Assembly (NCBI RefSeq): GCF_900188235.1
Contig: NZ_FZNT01000009.1
Span: forward strand, 161,925-225,924
DNA from: Lutibacter agarilyticus
GTDB taxonomy: Bacteria; Bacteroidota; Bacteroidia; Flavobacteriales; Flavobacteriaceae
DNA length: 64,000 nt
Direction: 5' to 3'
Positions within the stretch are counted from its first letter, which is position 1; each line of letters starts with the position of its first letter. The notes under the pieces were generated by a model that was not told the DNA's origin, did no database searches, and saw only the letters and a program-made list of their open reading frames with translations. This document shows positions 38,290 through 47,806 of the stretch, piece after piece. Made by a program: the position numbers and the translations under genes.

Positions 38290-40983
38290 ATGCAAAACCG
38301 CTTATTATTTATTACAACATTTTTAATAATTACCTTTTACAGTCAGGTAAATGCTCAATTAAAATATACAATTAACGAATCGTGGCATTTCGTTAAAGAC
38401 AATTCTATACAAGATATCAATCAGTTTAATTCGCAAAAAGACAAAGCAGAATTGGTTGATATTCCACATACTTGGAATGTTGAAGATGTGACTGATGAAG
38501 AAGAAGGTTTTTATCGTGGTGCAGGATGGTATACCAAAGAGGTGAGAATTCCAACTTCTTTTAGTGAAAAAGAAGTATTTCTTTTCTTTGAAGGCGTGGC
38601 AACTGCTGCTGAAGTTTATGTAAATAACAAATTAGCCAGCACACATATTGGAGGTTTTACACGTTTTGTAGTACCTGTTTCAGACTATATAAAATTTGAC
38701 AAAGCAACGGAGTTTACAACGTTTAATGTTACAGTTAAAGCAGACAATTCAGACAATGAAGATTGGCCAGCATTGCACGCCGATTTTACTTTTTTTGGTG
38801 GAATGTATCGTGATGTAAATTTGGTAGTTAGAGAAAAAGTTCATTTTAATATTGAAGAGGATGCAGCAAATGGTGTTTTTATAACTACACCAAAAGTATC
38901 TGCTGAAAGCGGAGACATCAACTTAAAAGTGAAGATTCAAAATGATGAAACTTCAGCTAAAAAAGTAAAATTGGTAACAAAAATTTATGGTCCAAACCAA
39001 GAATTGGTACAAGAAAAAACGGCTTCATTGAAATTAAAAGCAGGTATTTCTAATGAATTCAATTTAGAATTAAAACCAGTTTCAAATCCTCAATTATGGT
39101 CAACAGATTCGCCTAATTTGTACAAAGTAGTTTGTGAAATTTACGATGCAAAAACAAATCAAAAATTAGACGAGTCGGCAAATCCTTTAGGTTTCCGTTG
39201 GTTTAAGTTTGATGTAGATAAAGGTTTCTTTTTAAATGGAGAATACTTAAAATTAATTGGCACCAACCGTCACCAAGATTATAAAGACATCAGCAATGCG
39301 GTTCCAGATCATATTCATGTTGAAGATGTTTTGTTGATGAAAGCGATGGGAAGTAATTTTTTACGTATTGCGCATTATCCTCAAGACCCTGCTATTTTAG
39401 AGTTGTGCGACCGTTTAGGTATTATTACAACAGTTGAAACGCCAATTATTGATACAGTTACCGAAAGTGAAGGGTTTACAAAAAACTGTTTAAGTGCACA
39501 ATTAGAAATGATTCGTCAAAATTACAATCACCCAAGTTTAGTTATTTGGGCATATATGAACGAAATTATTTTGCATCCTAAATTTAAAAACGATAAAGAG
39601 CGTTATAAAATTTATACAGATTATATTGTTGAATTGGCACAAAAAATTGAAGATTTAACACGTGCTGAAGATCCTTACAGATATACAATGATTCCGAATC
39701 ACAACAGTGTAGAGCGATATAGTGAAGCTGGTTTGACGGATGTTCCAATGATTGTTGGTTGGAATATTTACAATGGATGGTATGGTGGTTCATATACATT
39801 GCTTCCAGAGAGAATTGAAGCAATGCGAGCTAAAGTAAAAAAACCAATGATTATTACAGAGTACGGTGCAGGAGTTGACCCAAGATTACATACTTTGTAC
39901 CCAACACGTTTTGATTTTACACAAGAATATGGTGTTGAGTATCATAAATACTATTTAGAATACTTCGCTAAAAACGATTTTATTGCAGGAGCAAATGTGT
40001 GGAATTATGCCGATTTTAATTCTGAAGGACGTATTGATGCGGTTCAAAGTATCAATAATAAAGGATTGGTTACTTTAGATCGTACTCCAAAAGATGTATT
40101 TTACTTTTATCAAGCTTCGTTGTTAAAAGAACCTTTTTTAGCCATTGCTACCAAAACTTGGGGGCAGCGTACGTATGTTGAAGACAAAGATGGATCGGGT
40201 ATTTCAACAATGCCTGTGCAAATTTTCTCTAACCAAAATGAAATTGAATTAGTATTAAATGGTAAAAGTCTTGGTGTAAAAAAAGTAGTAGATAAAATTG
40301 CTGTTTTTGAAGTACCTTTTGTAGATGGTACCAATCAATTAGTTGCAAAAAGTACAAACGGAATTTATCTAGAAGATTTTTCAGCCATTCGTATCAATGT
40401 ACTTCCAATTTCATTAAAGAATTTCCCTGCTAGTGGAATCTCAATCAATGTTGGAGATCAACGTTTCTTTTACGATGATCAAATTAAGCAAGCTTGGATG
40501 TTTGATAGAGCTTATACTGAAGGAGGTTGGGGGCATATAGGTGGAGAACCTTATGTTAGACCTGTAAAAAATGCGCAACAACCTTATGGTGCTAAAAAAA
40601 CAATCAAAGGAACTAAAAATGATCCGCTTTATCAAACCCAATTAAAAGGCATAGAGCAATATCGTTTTGATGTACCTGCAGGTGTATACGAAGTGAAACT
40701 TCATTTTGCTGAATTAGAAGGTACAAAGGCAAAACATTTACCGTATGATTTAACAGAAGAAACCTTAGAAGTAGCAAAAATTACAAATCGTACATTTTCA
40801 GTGATTATCAATGGAAATAAAGTACTTGATAAAATGGATATTTTAGGACAGTATGGAGAATATAGAGCTGTAAAAATTAAATCTGAAGTAAGCGTAAAAG
40901 ACGGAGAACCATTAATCGTTGATTTCAAAAAAATTGTCGGTGAACCTGTATTGAATGCAATTGAAATTTATAAAAAATTATAA
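38290..40983 (+). CDS. GH2-family glycoside hydrolase with C-terminal malectin-like domain
   Basis: This 897-residue secreted enzyme has a signal peptide ending near VNAQ. The GH2 order is a sugar-binding jelly roll (HTWNVEDVTDEEEGFYRGAG), an Ig-like domain and a TIM barrel with acid/base E425 (WAYMNEI) and nucleophile E524 (IITEYGAG), then a further Ig-like part. A malectin-like module covers about 715-897 (SGISINVGDQRFFYDD and later VKLHFAELEG). GH2 contains beta-galactosidase, beta-glucuronidase and related activities; the substrate is not fixed by these motifs. The malectin module probably adds carbohydrate binding. It opens a unit shared with the PL40-like gene. Confidence 0.9.
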   Translation: MQNRLLFITTFLIITFYSQVNAQLKYTINESWHFVKDNSIQDINQFNSQKDKAELVDIPHTWNVEDVTDEEEGFYRGAGWYTKEVRIPTSFSEKEVFLFFEGVATAAEVYVNNKLASTHIGGFTRFVVPVSDYIKFDKATEFTTFNVTVKADNSDNEDWPALHADFTFFGGMYRDVNLVVREKVHFNIEEDAANGVFITTPKVSAESGDINLKVKIQNDETSAKKVKLVTKIYGPNQELVQEKTASLKLKAGISNEFNLELKPVSNPQLWSTDSPNLYKVVCEIYDAKTNQKLDESANPLGFRWFKFDVDKGFFLNGEYLKLIGTNRHQDYKDISNAVPDHIHVEDVLLMKAMGSNFLRIAHYPQDPAILELCDRLGIITTVETPIIDTVTESEGFTKNCLSAQLEMIRQNYNHPSLVIWAYMNEIILHPKFKNDKERYKIYTDYIVELAQKIEDLTRAEDPYRYTMIPNHNSVERYSEAGLTDVPMIVGWNIYNGWYGGSYTLLPERIEAMRAKVKKPMIITEYGAGVDPRLHTLYPTRFDFTQEYGVEYHKYYLEYFAKNDFIAGANVWNYADFNSEGRIDAVQSINNKGLVTLDRTPKDVFYFYQASLLKEPFLAIATKTWGQRTYVEDKDGSGISTMPVQIFSNQNEIELVLNGKSLGVKKVVDKIAVFEVPFVDGTNQLVAKSTNGIYLEDFSAIRINVLPISLKNFPASGISINVGDQRFFYDDQIKQAWMFDRAYTEGGWGHIGGEPYVRPVKNAQQPYGAKKTIKGTKNDPLYQTQLKGIEQYRFDVPAGVYEVKLHFAELEGTKAKHLPYDLTEETLEVAKITNRTFSVIINGNKVLDKMDILGQYGEYRAVKIKSEVSVKDGEPLIVDFKKIVGEPVLNAIEIYKKL

Positions 40984-41004
40984 AAACAGAACTGTTAATT
41001 CAAC

Positions 41005-41040
41005 TATTACCATCTTAGTTTATGTACTAAGGTGGTAATA
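41005..41040 (+). terminator. Hairpin between the GH2 and PL40-like genes
   Basis: TATTACCATCTTAG pairs with CTAAGGTGGTAATA around TTTATGTA. No T run follows, so it may be a weak or bidirectional terminator, or an mRNA-stabilising hairpin that sets expression of the downstream lyase. Confidence 0.55.
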
Positions 41041-41064
41041 TTATAAATAGCAAAACCAAACCTA

Positions 41065-44000
41065 ATGCAAACAAAAAATACATTATTAATATTATTTTTA
41101 TTTAAAATAATGTTATTGTCTTCACAATCTTTACAGCATCCAGTTATTTGGACAACACCAGCTGAAAAAACCGATGTGTTGGCTAAAATTCAAAATTACG
41201 ATTGGGCAAGTAGCATTGTTACAAAGGCTAAAGGAACCATTGAGGCTAAAGTGAATACGCATATTACAAATCCACTTACAATTCTTAATACAATACCAGC
41301 ATTAGCAGCAGATGATAATTTATCTGAATCAGCGGCTAGTTCAGCTAATGCAGGACACGCTAAGGCACTTAACTATGCATCCTATGCCGCAATGGTATAT
41401 TATGTAACCGGAGAAGAAAAATATGCACAATTTGCAGCGGATATTTTATGGTATTATATAGAGCAACTTTCAACAAGAAGCCCTAGTAATACAGCAATGA
41501 GTGGAAGTCATTTTTATGACCCTAGATCAGGATATGCTCAATTTGCGATAGCTTATGATTTTATGGTGAATTACTTAAAAACACCTGGTACACAAGTGTA
41601 TAGTAAATCTAATGGGTCTCAGATTGCCTTTGATAATGTAAAAGCTCAAAAAGCTGTTTATAATATTGCTATGAATGCTTTACATGAACATGGAGGTACA
41701 GATACTAAATATGGGAAAACGGTAAGTAACCACCCAATATTAAGAGCGCCTGGAGTTTTATTTAGTATTCTTTGCATTGAAGATGATACCGAAAGAGAAA
41801 GAATGTTTAATGTATTTTGGAATGTAGGTACAAGTCAACAAAACTCTTTCACAAAAACCATTTTACCAATGTTTGGCGAACAGGGTATTTGGCCTGAAGC
41901 GGTTAGTTATAGTTTTATGCAAAACGTTACATTGGTACTAAATTTAGTAGACAAATTGAAACCAGAATTAAATGTAATGAATAATAATACGCATATTCTG
42001 GATGGAAATTTTCTATTTGATAATCTAAGAATGCCAAACAGACGTTTTGTACGTTATGGAGATTCTCATAGAGATATTGATAAAACAGGTGAAATATACA
42101 GATATACCTTAAATTTAGCCACTAGAAAAGGGTATACTAATTATATTGACAAAGCAAAGGTAGCTTTAAGACAAGGTTATGATGCCGAAGGAGGGTATAA
42201 CCCTATTGTGCCAATAACCACTTTTGGAAATTATAGAGCTTTTGATCAATTATTTTGGGGTATAGATATTCCAAAAGTAATAAGTGGAGCAATAGACTTT
42301 CAAAAACCAACGGTTGTTATTAAACATGCGGGAGTTGCATTACAACGTAATTATGTTGAAGAAAATAACGAGGATTATGGACTTTGTGGAATTATTGGAG
42401 GTGCACACTATGTACATTCACATGCTACAGGTATTACTATGGAACTGTATGGTGCCGGTTATATAATGGCAGCCAATGCAGGATTACCTAAAACACTTGC
42501 TGAAAGAAAAGAACCTGAACACGAAAACTATTTTTGGAGACATGCGGGTAACAATACAATGATTGTAAATGGAGAAACCCATGGTAGGCAGTCTGGTTCT
42601 TGGAATACAGATTCTTATTTATGGATGAATACTACCGTAAATGTTGCTGCTGAACCAAAACATTTAGAAGATCCTATCAACCCAAATTTCAGTTTTGCTA
42701 CTCAGTATTTAGATGATAAAGTAAATAATGAACAATCTAAACGAACATTAAGTACCATAAGAACAAGTGAAACTACGGGCTACTATTTTGATATGTTCCG
42801 TTCAAAATCATTGGAAACAAATAATTTTCATGATTACATTTATCACAATTTAGGTGATGCCACTAATATCTCAACAGTGGATGGAACACCATTACCAGTT
42901 TCACCAACAACTAGATATCAAAATGATATAGGTGATTTACAAAAGTCACCAGGTTGGCGATTTTTTGAAAATACAAATGTAACAGCATCAACCAATGAAG
43001 CCATTAAAGTACGTTTTGATTTAAATGAAACCAATACGTATATGAATATGTTTGCTCCTGCAGGCGTAGCGCGTGAATATACCAAAGCACTTGGACCTGC
43101 AACTCGTGAAGCAAAAGGTGGCTATATCAATAAAAAAACACAAATTGTTGCCATCAGACAGCAAGGAGAGGCCTGGAACTCACCTTATGTGCATATTTTT
43201 GAGCCTTCAAAATCTACAAATACCAGCGTTAAGTCTGTAGAACATTTATACCGAGGTGGTGTTATTGTTGGTTCAAAGGTAAATAGTCAGGTTGGTGATA
43301 AAGTAATTACAGATTATGTAATTTGTCAGGAAGATGCATCTAAAATTGTTAGTATACCTGAAGCAGGAATTAACTTTACTGGTCATTTTGCTGTTGTGCG
43401 TTATGAGCAAATTCTAGATAAAGCCTACGTTACCTTGTATATTGGTGAAGGAACAAGTTTATCTTACGGTGAACATGCGCTTCAGGCCGATGCTAGTAAA
43501 AAAGGACAACTTGTTGTTGAAGTTACAGCAGATATTAGTAGAATAGTTGGGTTTAAAGATCTTTCTAATAATCAAGAAGTCGCAAAAGGATCTAATTTAG
43601 ATGTTGAAGCAATTATTGGTTCAGATTTTACAGAGGCTACCTTGTTTGTTAATAATGTAAATGTAGGTACTAAAATAGGAGCGCCATATGTATGGACTTC
43701 AATTCCTGAATTAACAAATATGACTGAGTTGTCATATTTACTTAAAATTGTAGCTAAAGATGCGCAAGGTGTAACTAAAGAAAGTTCACTTACTGTATTA
43801 ACACCAAATCAATGGGCATATACTACTAATAGTTTACCACATCCAATTCCTGGTAGAATAGAATTTGAACATTATGATAACGGTGGAATTGATATTGCTT
43901 ATTGGGATAAGAAAAATCAAAATAGTTCATCTTTTAGACCTGATGAAATGGTTGATATCAATTCAGCAGGAACACAGGTGCGCGATATAAAATCAGGTGA

Positions 44001-44550
44001 ATGGTTAGAGTTTACTGTAAATGTTGAGCAGGCAGGTAATTATAGCCTAGATGTAAGGCATCAAACAAGACGAAGCCCTGTATTTAAACAACTTACAGTT
44101 TCTTTTCCAGATGAAAACCTTACATTTTTAAGTGATATTGTACTTACTAATACAGGTTCTGGAAGTTTTTTAACAGAGACCATAGGTAATTTTGATTTAG
44201 AAGCCGGAGAGCATGTACTAAGGTTTAGTTTGTTAGATTATGGGTTTGATTTAGATTATTTTGAATTAAAGCTTGAAACATTGTCTATAGACGATCCTAT
44301 TAATTTAAAACAAAAAATAAAAATATATCCAAACCCAACAAGTAGTTCATTTACAATTAATGTAGGTGAAATTGATTTGGAAAATGTAAGTGTTTATAAT
44401 ATGTTAGGTGTAAAAGTATATACAAATAATGCAAGTCAGGAAAAACTAATAATAAACACAAAAGAGTACAATATGAAAAGCGGATTATACCTGGTGGTAA
44501 TCACAGATCAGCAAGGAAATAGCTATACGCAAAAATTAATTGTACAGTAA
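41065..44550 (+). CDS. PL40-like heparinase II/III-fold lyase with CBM-like module and T9SS tail
   Basis: This 1161-residue protein carries a signal peptide (to about SSQ, residue 21) and an (alpha/alpha) toroid plus antiparallel beta-sandwich of the heparinase II/III type. Key segments are YGLCGIIGGAHYVHSHATG with H448, Y449, H451 and H453, and AGNNTMIVNGETHG. This resembles the ulvan lyases placed in PL40. After the lyase come an Ig-like segment (about 835-920), a CBM6-like module (about 926-1071: PGRIEFEHYDNGG) and a T9SS type A sorting domain (about 1085-1161: IYPNPTSSSF, KSGLYLVVI, KLIVQ). So it is exported across the outer membrane to the surface. Together with the smaller paralogue at 52864 it forms a surface/periplasm pair. 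Confidence 0.85.
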   Translation: MQTKNTLLILFLFKIMLLSSQSLQHPVIWTTPAEKTDVLAKIQNYDWASSIVTKAKGTIEAKVNTHITNPLTILNTIPALAADDNLSESAASSANAGHAKALNYASYAAMVYYVTGEEKYAQFAADILWYYIEQLSTRSPSNTAMSGSHFYDPRSGYAQFAIAYDFMVNYLKTPGTQVYSKSNGSQIAFDNVKAQKAVYNIAMNALHEHGGTDTKYGKTVSNHPILRAPGVLFSILCIEDDTERERMFNVFWNVGTSQQNSFTKTILPMFGEQGIWPEAVSYSFMQNVTLVLNLVDKLKPELNVMNNNTHILDGNFLFDNLRMPNRRFVRYGDSHRDIDKTGEIYRYTLNLATRKGYTNYIDKAKVALRQGYDAEGGYNPIVPITTFGNYRAFDQLFWGIDIPKVISGAIDFQKPTVVIKHAGVALQRNYVEENNEDYGLCGIIGGAHYVHSHATGITMELYGAGYIMAANAGLPKTLAERKEPEHENYFWRHAGNNTMIVNGETHGRQSGSWNTDSYLWMNTTVNVAAEPKHLEDPINPNFSFATQYLDDKVNNEQSKRTLSTIRTSETTGYYFDMFRSKSLETNNFHDYIYHNLGDATNISTVDGTPLPVSPTTRYQNDIGDLQKSPGWRFFENTNVTASTNEAIKVRFDLNETNTYMNMFAPAGVAREYTKALGPATREAKGGYINKKTQIVAIRQQGEAWNSPYVHIFEPSKSTNTSVKSVEHLYRGGVIVGSKVNSQVGDKVITDYVICQEDASKIVSIPEAGINFTGHFAVVRYEQILDKAYVTLYIGEGTSLSYGEHALQADASKKGQLVVEVTADISRIVGFKDLSNNQEVAKGSNLDVEAIIGSDFTEATLFVNNVNVGTKIGAPYVWTSIPELTNMTELSYLLKIVAKDAQGVTKESSLTVLTPNQWAYTTNSLPHPIPGRIEFEHYDNGGIDIAYWDKKNQNSSSFRPDEMVDINSAGTQVRDIKSGEWLEFTVNVEQAGNYSLDVRHQTRRSPVFKQLTVSFPDENLTFLSDIVLTNTGSGSFLTETIGNFDLEAGEHVLRFSLLDYGFDLDYFELKLETLSIDDPINLKQKIKIYPNPTSSSFTINVGEIDLENVSVYNMLGVKVYTNNASQEKLIINTKEYNMKSGLYLVVITDQQGNSYTQKLIVQ

Positions 44551-44602
44551 TTATTAAATAAACCAATAAGTTCTTTTGAAATAAAATAGAATCTATTGGT
44601 TA

Positions 44603-44647
44603 AAAATATGTAGTTCTATAAAATTATTTTATAGAACTACATATTTT
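44603..44647 (+). terminator. Long perfect hairpin after the PL40-like gene
   Basis: A 22-base arm (AAAATATGTAGTTCTATAAA plus AT) and its exact complement flank a single central T. It has few G/C pairs but ends in TTTT. An imperfect second repeat (AACCAATA...TATTGGTT) precedes it. It separates the GH2/PL40 unit from the next operon. Confidence 0.75.
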
Positions 44648-44751
44648 AAATTTTAAGTCAAGCAGAATATCTAAGAGTTCAAAGCAACTTAGATTTAAGG
44701 TTTCGTAAAACAAAAATATCGATTAGTAAAAAATAAATTCTTAAAAGTAGT

Positions 44752-47700
44752 ATGAAAATTAGCAAAATAATTAAAACCTATTTAACACTTGCATTTGTAT
44801 TTTTTTCAATGCAATGTTTTTCACAACGTACAGAAATTAATTTCAATAATAATTGGAATTTTATTTTAGATGATCAAGATGCATTTTCAGCAAAAGATTT
44901 TGATGCTAGTTCTTGGGATATTTTAGATGTTCCGCACGATTGGTCTTTTGAAAAAGGGGTTCGAAAAGGAGGAGATCAAGGGCAAGGTGGTGGCTATCAC
45001 GATGGTGGTATTGGTTGGTACCGAAAATCGTTCAATATAACTAAAGAAAGTCTTTCAAAAATAACCTACATTAATTTTGATGGTGTTTATATGAATAGTG
45101 AAGTTTGGATTAATGGCATTTATTTAGGTAAAAGACCTTATGGTTATATAAGTTTTCGCTACGATATTTCTAAATATTTAAATGAAGGGCAAAATACCAT
45201 TGCTATAAGAGTAGATAATAGCTTAGAACCTTCAGCGCGTTGGTATCATCCTTGTGGTATTTATGCCGCAGTGCGTTTAATTGAAGTTAACAATTCGCAC
45301 ATTGCTCCAAATGGTGTATTTGTAACGACACCTAAAATTGAACATTCACAAGCTTCAGTAACTGTAAAAACTACTTTTGTAAATGCTTCCGAAGGGAAAG
45401 AGTGTAAGGTTAGTATTTTATCTTCTGAAGGAAAGGTTTTAACTAAAACAATACAAAAAATTGAAGATTTAGAAAGTACCATAAATCTTGAAGTTGAGCA
45501 TCCTAAATTATGGAGTCCAGAAACACCAAATTTATACAAAGTAATTACCCAATTAGTTGATGGTAAAAAAGTAATTGATCAGGTTGAAACTACGTTTGGT
45601 TTTAAAACTGTAAAATGGGAAACAAAAACGGGTTTTTGGTTGAATGGAGAAAACGTAAAATTAAAAGGTGTTTGTGAACACTGGGAAGGTGGTCCTGTAG
45701 GTGGCGCTTGGACAAAACCAATGTTACGTTGGAAATTACAATCTTTAAAAGATATGGGTATCAATGCCATTCGTCCATCGCACAATCCAACACCACCAAT
45801 GTTTTATGACATTTGTGATGAAATTGGTTTGCTGGTTATGGATGAAATTTTTGACGGTTGGCACAAAAAAGCCCCTCAAGATTATGGTAAACAGGCTTTT
45901 GATGCATGGTGGAAACGCGATATAACTGAGTGGATTACAAGAGACCGCAACCATGCAAGTATTTTTGTTTGGAGTTTAGGAAATGAAACGCATAGTGATA
46001 TTGCACCTGAATTGGTAAAATTAGGACGTAGTTTAGATGATACAAGACTGTTTACTTCAGGAGCTGGAAACTCTGAAGATATGGATATTACGGGTGTAAA
46101 TGGAGGTTCTGAAACCAAATCGTTTATAGAAAATAGAACCTTTGATAAACCATTTATTTCTACGGAAGCGCCACACACTTGGCAAACACGTGGGTATTAT
46201 AGAACACAAACATGGTGGAGAGACAATGAGTTACCAGGAACATATGAGTTGCCAAATTTAACCGAAAAAGAAATTTTCTTTTATGAAGGTATCAACCCTA
46301 AAAACTGGAAAAACAGAAAGCAAAGTTTCAATTCTTCTTATGATAATGCAACAGTAAGAGTTTCAGCAAGAAAATATTGGGAAGTCATGCGAGATCATCC
46401 TTGGCATAGTGGACATTTCCGCTGGACAGGTTTTGATTACTATGGTGAAGCAGGTTTAGTACATGGTGGTTTGCCTTTTAATTTATTTATGGGTGGAGCA
46501 TTGGATGTTGCTGGTTTTAAAAAGGACTTGTTCTATTTTTATCAAAGTCAATGGACAACAAAAACCATGCTGCATATGTTACCTAGTTGGACTCATCCAA
46601 GAATGGAAAAAGGAACTGTGATTCCGGTTTGGGTATATTCTAATGCAGATGAGGTTGAATTATTTTTGAATGGAAAGTCTTTAGGTAAAGACAAACCAGG
46701 GACCGTTTGGAATGAAATGCAATGTGAATGGATGGTTCCTTATGAAGAAGGAAAGTTAGAAGCAGTAGCTTATATCAAAGGAAAAGAAGTAAAAAGAACA
46801 ACTTTTAATACAAGTGATCAACCTTCAAAATTAAATAATACGATCTCAAAATTAGCAGCTGAAGATAGCTTTAGAGCTAGTTATATTTTAACTTCAGAAG
46901 GTATTGATGTTAATGGAAACCTATTTCCTTATGCTGAAAATAAAGTGTATTACAATTTACAAGGCGATATTGAAAAAGTATCTATTGAAAATGGAAATCC
47001 TATCGATCCTACAAGCCGTACAAAAGCTGATTATAGAAGTTTGTTTTTCGGGAAAGTACGCTTGTTTATGGAAGAAAAAGCAGCAGCTAAAAATGCTTCC
47101 ATAATTACAGCTGCTATTTTAGGTGATAAAGCGTTGTACGTTTCAAACAAAATAAGTATTGATGCGCAGCAAATTGCTTTATTTGGAACATCTAAATTTT
47201 CTGATTTAGAAATTTTGTATACCGTTAACGGAGAAAATCCAGCTACTTCAGGAATCGTTTATAAGAAATCATTTACTGTTTTAGAGGGTACTACTGTAAA
47301 AGCAGTGGTAAAACAAAACGGAAAAGTTGTTTTAACTATGGAAGAAACCTTTGGTAAAAACGAAGGGTTGTTTTGGGGTGATGAACACTCTAAAGATATG
47401 TGGATTGGTAGAGGCATAAATATTTCTGCAGAAGAAGGTATTCTTGAAGGTGGAGCAATAGTAAGTGATGCAGCACATCGTTATAAAGGAAGTGGATTTG
47501 TGCGATTTGATGGTAAAGAAGGTGCCATTACATTTTATCAAGAAAACGACGGTGAAGAAGGTGATTACAGTATGCGTTTTAGATATATGCACAACAACGA
47601 AGGGAAGTTACATCCTATGAAATTATATCTAAATGATGAGTACATAAGAACACTTGAATTTAAACCAACTGGTGGTTGGGAAAAAGAATGGAAATTTGTT

Positions 47701-47796
47701 CCTGCCATATTAAGACTTAAAGCAGGAGCAAATAATATTAGGATAGAAACTACAGGAGAAAGTGGTCCTTTTATTGACGAATTATTTGTTGATTAA
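44752..47796 (+). CDS. GH2-family glycoside hydrolase with C-terminal accessory modules
   Basis: This 1014-residue secreted enzyme has a signal peptide ending near CFSQ. The N-terminal jelly roll (DVPHDWSFEKGVRKGGDQGQ), Ig-like domain and barrel are GH2-like, with acid/base E412 (WSLGNETH) and nucleophile E472 (FISTEAPHTW). The barrel also has SYDNATVRVSARKYWEVMRD and HFRWTGFDYYGEAG. Later regions hold a DUF4982/Ig-like part (WVYSNADEVELFLNGKSLG), a chitobiase-like CHB_HEX_C segment (about 810-860) and a CBM35/CBM6-like module (about 885-1014). The sugar cleaved is not set by the motifs. It heads the longest proposed operon, running to 62857. No AGTACAGGA box is seen in front of it. Confidence 0.9.
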   Translation: MKISKIIKTYLTLAFVFFSMQCFSQRTEINFNNNWNFILDDQDAFSAKDFDASSWDILDVPHDWSFEKGVRKGGDQGQGGGYHDGGIGWYRKSFNITKESLSKITYINFDGVYMNSEVWINGIYLGKRPYGYISFRYDISKYLNEGQNTIAIRVDNSLEPSARWYHPCGIYAAVRLIEVNNSHIAPNGVFVTTPKIEHSQASVTVKTTFVNASEGKECKVSILSSEGKVLTKTIQKIEDLESTINLEVEHPKLWSPETPNLYKVITQLVDGKKVIDQVETTFGFKTVKWETKTGFWLNGENVKLKGVCEHWEGGPVGGAWTKPMLRWKLQSLKDMGINAIRPSHNPTPPMFYDICDEIGLLVMDEIFDGWHKKAPQDYGKQAFDAWWKRDITEWITRDRNHASIFVWSLGNETHSDIAPELVKLGRSLDDTRLFTSGAGNSEDMDITGVNGGSETKSFIENRTFDKPFISTEAPHTWQTRGYYRTQTWWRDNELPGTYELPNLTEKEIFFYEGINPKNWKNRKQSFNSSYDNATVRVSARKYWEVMRDHPWHSGHFRWTGFDYYGEAGLVHGGLPFNLFMGGALDVAGFKKDLFYFYQSQWTTKTMLHMLPSWTHPRMEKGTVIPVWVYSNADEVELFLNGKSLGKDKPGTVWNEMQCEWMVPYEEGKLEAVAYIKGKEVKRTTFNTSDQPSKLNNTISKLAAEDSFRASYILTSEGIDVNGNLFPYAENKVYYNLQGDIEKVSIENGNPIDPTSRTKADYRSLFFGKVRLFMEEKAAAKNASIITAAILGDKALYVSNKISIDAQQIALFGTSKFSDLEILYTVNGENPATSGIVYKKSFTVLEGTTVKAVVKQNGKVVLTMEETFGKNEGLFWGDEHSKDMWIGRGINISAEEGILEGGAIVSDAAHRYKGSGFVRFDGKEGAITFYQENDGEEGDYSMRFRYMHNNEGKLHPMKLYLNDEYIRTLEFKPTGGWEKEWKFVPAILRLKAGANNIRIETTGESGPFIDELFVD

Positions 47797-47806
47797 TTAC
47801 TGAAGT

